Shown one piece after another: positions 15,801 through 20,671 of a stretch of 20,671 bases of DNA. A program made the translations under genes and the position numbers. The notes under the pieces were generated by a model that saw only the letters and a list, made by a program, of their open reading frames with translations, searched no databases and was not told the DNA's origin. Source of the DNA: Pseudomonadota bacterium. GTDB taxonomy: Bacteria > Myxococcota > Polyangia > Polyangiales > Polyangiaceae. How positions within the stretch are numbered: position 1 is the stretch's first letter; each line of letters opens with the position of its first letter. The DNA lies in assembly GCA_023419055.1 (NCBI GenBank), contig JAEZYO010001004.1:1-20671 (forward strand). Reading direction: 5' to 3'.

Positions 15801-16920
15801 GCGGGCGCTCGAGCTCAGGGAGAGCCTGCACCAGAAGGGCGCTCTCGGTCACGAGGAGCTCATCGCCGCGATCGCCGCGAGTGGGCTCGCTGCCTCGACG
15901 CGCCGCTGGGCGTTCCGTGAGATCGAGCTCCTCAACAAGCACCGCGGCTCGGAGCGCGCGCGGCAGCGCCTCGCGGATTGGCTCGCGAGCCACCCCGACG
16001 ACGCCGAAGCGTGGCGCGAGCTCGCGCGCTCGGCCAAGGCCTCGCGCCAGTGGCACGAAGCGATCGCTGCCTTCGAGCGTCTGCTCGGGCTCGAGCGAGA
16101 GGCCGGCCCCGGGTCGCTCGCGCTGGCGCTCGAGCTCTCGGACGTGTGCGAGCGAGCAGGAGAGCCGGAGCGCGCGCTGCCGGAGCTCGAGCGGTTGCTC
16201 CCGGCGAACCACGCGCACCCCGAGCTCCGGCGCCGCCTCGAGCGCCTGTACGTGGCGAGCAACCAGCACGAGCGTCTGGCGCGGCTGTTGCTCACCGAGC
16301 TCGACGCGGCCACCGCACCGGCGAAGCGCCTGGAAACGTTGCTCCGCGCCGGCGAGCTGTTCCTCGAGGCGCGCGTCCCCGACGCCGCCCGCGAGACGCT
16401 CGAGCAGGCGCTCTCACTCGCTCCCGGCAAGCTCCAGATCCAGCTCCTGCTCGCCCGCGCCGAGAACGCGTCCGGCGCGAGCGATGAGGCCATCGCTCGG
16501 CTCGAGGCCTTGGCCCTCACGCCGAAGGGCCTCAAGGCACCGGAGGTCGCCGCTATTTTCGAGGAGCTCGCCAAGCTGCGCCTCGAGCGCGACGACCTGA
16601 TCGAGGCGTTCGACGCGCTGGTCCAAGCACACCGGCTGAACCGGGCGAGCCTGCGCGTCGCCTGGCTGCTCGGCGTCACGGCGATGGACCTGGACGATCA
16701 CCGGACGGCAGCGAGCGCGCTCCGCCTGGTGACCGCCGCGCCCAAGGCCTCCGTGGAGCTTACCGCGGCCGAGCGGGCGGTCGCCTACCGCGAGCTCGGG
16801 CTGATCGAACTTTCGCGCGGCGCCGCGGCCAGCGCGCAGAAGCTCTTGAAAAAGGCACTACAAGAAGATCCGGCGAACGCCGAGGTGCTCGCGCTCGAGG
16901 CGAGCCTGCACCGGACCTGA
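9859..16920 (+). CDS. Giant TPR-repeat protein (2353 residues)
   Basis: A single open frame of 2353 codons built almost wholly from helical TPR-type repeats; clear units include ALLSIGKESEALAELKVAAA followed by DPGNATILGAFGEL (near 14335-14445) and the last unit AQKLLKKALQEDPANAEVLA. No signal peptide, membrane segment or catalytic domain is visible, so a cytoplasmic scaffold is likely. ATG 9859 is chosen because codon use upstream becomes atypical; in-frame ATG 9829 and a start at 9685 are alternatives that add a Cys/Arg-rich, unconvincing N-terminus. A weak AGGGT lies 10 nt before 9859. Composition is rich in Leu, Glu, Arg and Ala, giving dense GAGCTC/CTCGAG patterns. It is followed after 7 nt by a small TPR protein, so they are probably co-expressed partners. 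Similar giant TPR proteins are common in Myxococcota; the function of this one is unknown. Confidence 0.88.
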   Translation: MDLSIDGIKWNELKGGESVLREIEQSYVSSDRTEAFCHLLESLLESPSNLSTSVADAMRLRLVALYATHLQHPERAVPHLESLLGRDSVDESALDFGQALLLRRSVAPRVAAALSDAYQRLGQAEEAIGPLTLELSLAEPTRLREVKRRLAILREEVGDDPEGAFDLYSELFRENPSDSELRARFIALARCLVEGAGQADDAERGSRPRAILFLLAEVASRVEEDGALNEAATDVLGFGLEIAAQHAPDALALWLAGAERVLRHSSAERRVEIFERALHGVEPSESSLPLLLTAAKVLADAGANDRALAACLGALDVRPDDMDLLLEADRLFARTGATASERIARLRAALSATTSSAHRARLLVAVGLLERDELDDVRRAASTFRAALNEHPAAVDAHVALLETYAERDDRAALSDAVGNLLQSVEGGHPEEVLAETTRRLTERGASRAALGLARHLLDEHGLNGAVLEAIESVAERENDVELGRAVLERRVSSLPPGEARAVAYDRLGEFLSERLRDPVSAASAWKAGAREAESLDDWGALSRRLYERALDSSQDDLEAAEKLVHSYAETQDWAEVPTAFGVLLRAAQTQEDLSRSVKLLLDLAERATQSRAGREFAALADEALWRWTTPGTPEIRALKLAKARVLASDPTYSGEAAEVYRALIEADCLPEDVAEFRGFVERQPGTEFRATELGWLFEWKALRDERPALALLEWASLQEREFGDPEAAQNVYERVLALEPDHPAALEHVLRLRRANDDAEGVEACLAALAKGASGNAWLEIELERAGLLVERLGRADEGLGVLVKILEAFPEHPQARERFRAFYRLDQADVSADSADLLLSQALAVGDLDLAVDAYRIAVGAGLDRILLDELGARLLSFLDARSTDADRATAGFLAVLGAAPGTRWALDRVKLALNAVGRFEELFPLYDRAILATEDENERAELLNEAAVAARDLTGDAARAIAYLVQLYELRPDDARVDSLLERLYERQGHTTELIELLLRRAERRALEEQLPLRERIAGLMLDNGDLERALGQIDTLLGNDRGEAAESLLARLFQLPEARRDGDGSATLAEAASARLCDLYRQAERTSDVRRVRTEELTFVQESGRRLLLLKELADLHQLLPDQPEAAFEIVSELVVVEPEDEDSRQFLAALAKSLGRAEARVEVLIAAAARAPSPAVAVTLLCEAAMVCDATLGKPERAAELYDLALAKVDAESDALEQILRAEDPLWARLARPDRRASGLERLASLLDDAGERRPVLAEAARVAAEDLGDLARAANSWQTVVDADASDREALDGLVACLGAIDRPEALARALELRIALASETSARRSDEKALARVLAGPLGRAQQAVELWQKLNREDPKDEEALDAQSELLEAMSRFDELVELLEGASRVIDEPERLFRKLAAIHRKHTGNLRAAVDALLGASDLAGAAELAATRELDDPALLFRLTSALIAEGRGSEAVRLLEINVRAYGERRPRERGPAHYELARALLSIGKESEALAELKVAAAIDPGNATILGAFGELSLEQRDLEGAERSYRALLLLSLHSSDPTPAGPFRSEIYLRLASLAELREEQDRAQELVASAFESAETSPEEARALLTTLTKLGRDELLLRALPLAPHDDSDPVSSCQALAELLRQRLSCGAPSDALREFLVARLETLTTELLKAKHKKLGFEAFRPLLEMQRKLGQREQLGALLRALSSRYAKTSVAPELELEAAELMLDEPERRAEAIDSLLAAWRRAPEDARVVAPLLRALEEDDRKDELVEILESQVALAEGAGDQAAAQRGRLELGRVFERSSDTERALASYEAAGKLAGPERLGALRAVARLAEGDGAKSLRLVTALEGVLELEHGSEAADTAVRLHGLYVALENIEAAERVLVAGLVADPGRLELSEALVRINLERGNHERALELLERALSLRPDDRALLLRYVAECSKGGAPERAIAALERALESAPADVELERALVSALDAASSSERALELRESLHQKGALGHEELIAAIAASGLAASTRRWAFREIELLNKHRGSERARQRLADWLASHPDDAEAWRELARSAKASRQWHEAIAAFERLLGLEREAGPGSLALALELSDVCERAGEPERALPELERLLPANHAHPELRRRLERLYVASNQHERLARLLLTELDAATAPAKRLETLLRAGELFLEARVPDAARETLEQALSLAPGKLQIQLLLARAENASGASDEAIARLEALALTPKGLKAPEVAAIFEELAKLRLERDDLIEAFDALVQAHRLNRASLRVAWLLGVTAMDLDDHRTAASALRLVTAAPKASVELTAAERAVAYRELGLIELSRGAAASAQKLLKKALQEDPANAEVLALEASLHRT

Positions 16921-16922
16921 GG
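16919..16922 (+). promoter_or_regulatory. Ribosome site overlapping the giant gene's stop
   Basis: GAGG overlaps the TGA stop of the giant TPR gene and lies 5 nt before ATG 16928, supporting that start and coupling of the two genes. Confidence 0.55.
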
Positions 16923-16927
16923 TCAGC

Positions 16928-17551
16928 ATGTCATCTCCGATCGACGATTCATTTCCGACACCGAGCGCCGAAGACTCCGATGACGTCGAGCTCGCGCTCG
17001 AAACAGCGGGCGCGTTGTGGAACAAGGGCGATCGCTCGGAGGCCCTACGCTGGGTCCGACGCGCAGCGGAGGCGGCCGAACAGGCGGGCAACGACCACCG
17101 CGCGCTCGAGCTCGCGCGCCGGGCGGCGGAGCTCGACGTCGCGCCGCAACCCGAGCCGGTGATCGTGGAGGAGCCGGCGCCCGAGGCGGAGCCGGAGCCG
17201 CCTCCTTCTTTCGCCGCGCCGCCACCGTCCGTAGCCGCGCCGCCACCATCCGTGGCCGCACCGGCGCCATCCGTGGCCGCACCGCCACCGAAACCCACCC
17301 TGCCTGTGACTGCTTCGACCGTGCCCGAGGTTCGCGTCTCTCAGCCTCCTGCGAAACCGGTGCAGCGAAACTCCGTCGTACCGGAGCCTGCGCCCCGACA
17401 AGAATCGCCGGGCCGACGCGAGCCCGTCCGCGTCTACGTGAAGACCTCCGCGCGAGATCAATCACTCTTGATCGTGCGGCCCCTCGAGCACGGCCGGCGC
17501 GCGCCGTTCGGCACGAGAGAAGCCACGCTCGTCTTCGACGAGCCGAGCTGA
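16928..17551 (+). CDS. Small TPR-like protein with Pro/Ala linker and conserved C-terminal strand motif
   Basis: A 207-residue protein in three parts. Residues 20-70 are a helical TPR-like pair (ELALETAGALWNKGDRSEAL, then AEQAGNDHRALELARRAAELD). Residues 71-163 are a Pro/Ala/Glu linker that includes an AAPPPSV heptad repeat. Residues 165-205 (VRVYVKTSARDQSLLIVRPL then GRRAPFGTREATLVF) look like a compact beta-rich module. There are no cysteines, signal peptide or membrane segment. It lies 7 nt after the 2353-residue TPR gene and is likely its partner, perhaps docking through its TPR part and presenting the C-terminal module. I recognise the layout as recurring in Myxococcota but know no assigned function. 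Confidence 0.75.
   Translation: MSSPIDDSFPTPSAEDSDDVELALETAGALWNKGDRSEALRWVRRAAEAAEQAGNDHRALELARRAAELDVAPQPEPVIVEEPAPEAEPEPPPSFAAPPPSVAAPPPSVAAPAPSVAAPPPKPTLPVTASTVPEVRVSQPPAKPVQRNSVVPEPAPRQESPGRREPVRVYVKTSARDQSLLIVRPLEHGRRAPFGTREATLVFDEPS
17213..17296 (+). repeat. 21-bp tandem repeat encoding AAPPPSV heptads
   Basis: Three copies of a 21-bp unit (17213-17233, 17234-17254, 17255-17275) and a fourth partial copy to 17296, in frame. They encode AAPPPSV, AAPPPSV, AAPAPSV and AAPPPKP. Copies differ by a few bases. This is the flexible linker of the small TPR protein. Confidence 0.8.
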
Positions 17552-17587
17552 CCGGAGCTCAACGCGCCAGGAGCGAATTAGCAGCGC

Positions 17588-17755
17588 AGCCTCTGTTTCG
17601 AGCCGACGCAGGCCGGGCGGCGTCAGACCGACGCGGGCTCGGCGGCAGAAAGGCTGCGCCCCGCGCAGCGCTAGCGCGAGCACGGACGCACCTTCGATGC
17701 CGTCGAGAACGCAAGAGGTGACGCCGAACGGACCAGGAGGCTTGAAACAGAGGCT
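17588..17755. repeat. 17-nt inverted repeat spanning the gap between convergent genes
   Basis: The left arm (17588-17604, AGCCTCTGTTTCGAGCC) matches the reverse complement of the right arm (17739-17755, GGCTTGAAACAGAGGCT) at 16 of 17 positions; the mismatch is a G-U pair in plus-strand RNA. The 134-nt interior has no open frame of note and contains a GC hairpin (GCTGCG 17653-17658 with CGCAGC 17664-17669) beside the palindrome GCGCTAGCGC (17668-17677). The right arm overlaps the beta-lactamase stop by one base. It could be a decayed miniature inverted-repeat element, a bidirectional transcript-end structure, or a 3'-UTR fold. No target duplication is visible. Confidence 0.6.
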
Positions 17756-18630
17756 CAGGGTAAGAGCTTCTGGTCTCGCAGGACGGCTTCGGTGAGACGG
17801 CGCCGCGCCGGCAAGATCTCCACGTCTTTCTCGTGGCTGTCGATCAAAGTTGCGAAGAAGACTCGCCGCTCCCCGAGCTCCACCCAGCCGACGAACCAGA
17901 GCGCTTCGTGCGGTTCGTCAGGAGGCAGCGCGGAGCCCGTCTTGCCGCGGAGGACGTGGCTCGGCCCGACATCGAGCGTGATGATGTCGCGCACGATGTC
18001 GGCCGTCCGCTCAGAAATCGGGAGCTGGTTACCGTCGAAGCGACGCAAGAAGTCGAGCTGCTGGAGCGGGGTGATGCGTAGCCCTCCGCTCAGCCAGAAG
18101 CGATCGATGCCACCGGAGATGTCGCCGTTCCCGAAGCCGAGACGCTTCACCCAGTCCGCCATCCGCCCTTGCCCGACCTTGCGAGCGATGGCTTTGAAGC
18201 AGGGCACGCACGACACCTGAATCGCGGTACGAAGCGTGTGGTCCTGATTCCAGGCGTCGACGGAGTACTGCTGCTTGTCCCAGGGCAGCAGCGTCTCCGA
18301 ATCGTCGACCACGCCCGTCTCGAGCGCGATCATGCTGTTCGGGATCTTGAACGTCGAGGCCGGGATGTACCCCTTCGAGCAACGCTCGAGATCGCTGCAG
18401 CTCGTCACGCCGTCGGCGCTGTCGAAAATCGCGATCGTGCCCGTGACGCGCTCGGCCTCGAAGAAGCGCCGGAGCTCGGGGAGTTCGCGTGGTCCGGCGA
18501 CGGCCGCGGCCACACCCGTCTTCGGAGCGGGGGTGGCGGGTGCGGAGGGCGTCACCGCCGGTGCTTGCTCGGGCGACTTGGCGCACGAAAGGGCGAGGAG
18601 CAAAAGCGGTACCCAGGGGGCTCGCGTCAT
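17755..18630 (-). CDS. Class D (OXA-type) beta-lactamase, predicted lipoprotein
   Basis: A 291-residue serine beta-lactamase. The signal peptide MTRAPWVPLLLLALSC has a lipobox (ALSC, C16), so the enzyme is probably lipid-anchored facing the periplasm, followed by an Ala/Pro tether (17-45). All class D motifs are present: STFK (S92, K95, the carbamylatable lysine), SCV (S140-V142), FGN (166-168, in place of the more usual YGN), the FWLSGGLRIT segment with W179, and KTG (230-232). Length is slightly above usual because of the tether. Extra cysteines (C78, C84, C141, C144) flank the active site. It lies 39 nt downstream of the radical SAM gene on the same strand and may share its transcript. No integron, IS or resistance neighbours, so it looks like an intrinsic chromosomal enzyme. 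Spectrum cannot be predicted. Confidence 0.92.
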   Translation of the reverse strand: MTRAPWVPLLLLALSCAKSPEQAPAVTPSAPATPAPKTGVAAAVAGPRELPELRRFFEAERVTGTIAIFDSADGVTSCSDLERCSKGYIPASTFKIPNSMIALETGVVDDSETLLPWDKQQYSVDAWNQDHTLRTAIQVSCVPCFKAIARKVGQGRMADWVKRLGFGNGDISGGIDRFWLSGGLRITPLQQLDFLRRFDGNQLPISERTADIVRDIITLDVGPSHVLRGKTGSALPPDEPHEALWFVGWVELGERRVFFATLIDSHEKDVEILPARRRLTEAVLRDQKLLP

Positions 18631-18669
18631 CGCGGGTCCAATACCCTGATCCGCGCGAGGCGGCGAGCT

Positions 18670-20559
<1,890 letters not shown>

Positions 20560-20671
20560 CGTCCGCGCGCGTTCGCTAGAGCCCTTTGCCGCCCGGCCGG
20601 CCGCGCCGGAGCACTGCTGGAAGTTCCACCGTGCGACGAGGTCGCGCGCGGTGCGAAGCGCGGCTTGATTG
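20560..20671. other. Upstream region of the radical SAM gene, cut by window edge
   Basis: 112 bp of GC-rich DNA containing CGGCCGGCCG-type dyads but no promoter I can name and no supported gene. The radical SAM promoter is expected here or beyond the edge. Confidence 0.4.

Noticed and set aside
9859..16920. Dense GAGCTC/CTCGAG words as a DNA repeat or binding array
   Set aside because: They follow from frequent Glu-Leu and Leu-Glu codon pairs in a GC-biased gene.
17755..18630. Beta-lactamase as a mobile resistance cassette
   Set aside because: No attC-like site, integrase, IS end or base-composition shift is visible; the nearby inverted repeat lies on one side only.

Overview
The window is about 20.7 kb of very GC-rich DNA with a strong G/C bias at third codon positions. 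It carries Gly/Ser/Ala-rich lipoproteins, proline-rich low-complexity linkers, an ECF sigma factor and a giant TPR protein. Together these suggest a Myxococcota chromosome, most likely Polyangiales (Sorangium/Polyangium relatives). That assignment is inference from gene content; no marker gene is present. I see no rRNA, tRNA, CRISPR array, insertion sequence or phage gene.

Left block (1-4209, + strand): a tight four-gene operon cut off by the left edge. It encodes a class III PLP aminotransferase (5' end missing), a LuxE-type acyl-protein synthetase, a LuxC-type acyl-CoA reductase and an APH/choline-kinase-fold phosphotransferase, with gaps of only 2, 9 and 5 nt. No luciferase is present. The simplest reading is fatty acid (or polyketide acid) activation, reduction to an aldehyde, transamination to an amine, and phosphorylation of something. 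This is the best candidate here for an undescribed pathway.

Second block (4210-9437, + strand): a secreted lipoprotein with a Gly-rich stalk and a cysteine-rich beta-sandwich-like domain, preceded by a perfect 24-bp palindrome. Next come a periplasmic/outer-membrane protein with an EPD-repeat linker, an ECF sigma factor, a membrane-anchored TPR-like protein and a GH8-like lipoprotein. The last three overlap by ATGA stop/start junctions. A shared GGAATCT-N-TTG motif lies upstream of the outer-membrane gene and of the sigma gene. I read this as a sigma-controlled cell-surface locus, probably dealing with polysaccharide.

Third block (9438-17551, + strand): a 421-bp non-coding leader, then a 2353-residue TPR protein and a small TPR/proline-linker partner 7 nt downstream. 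Function is unknown; both look like cytoplasmic scaffolds.

Right block (17552-20671, - strand): a radical SAM protein of the MJ0619/tetraether-synthase-like family is followed 39 nt later by a lipoprotein class D beta-lactamase. This pair converges on the TPR genes across a 203-bp gap that contains a 17-nt inverted repeat.
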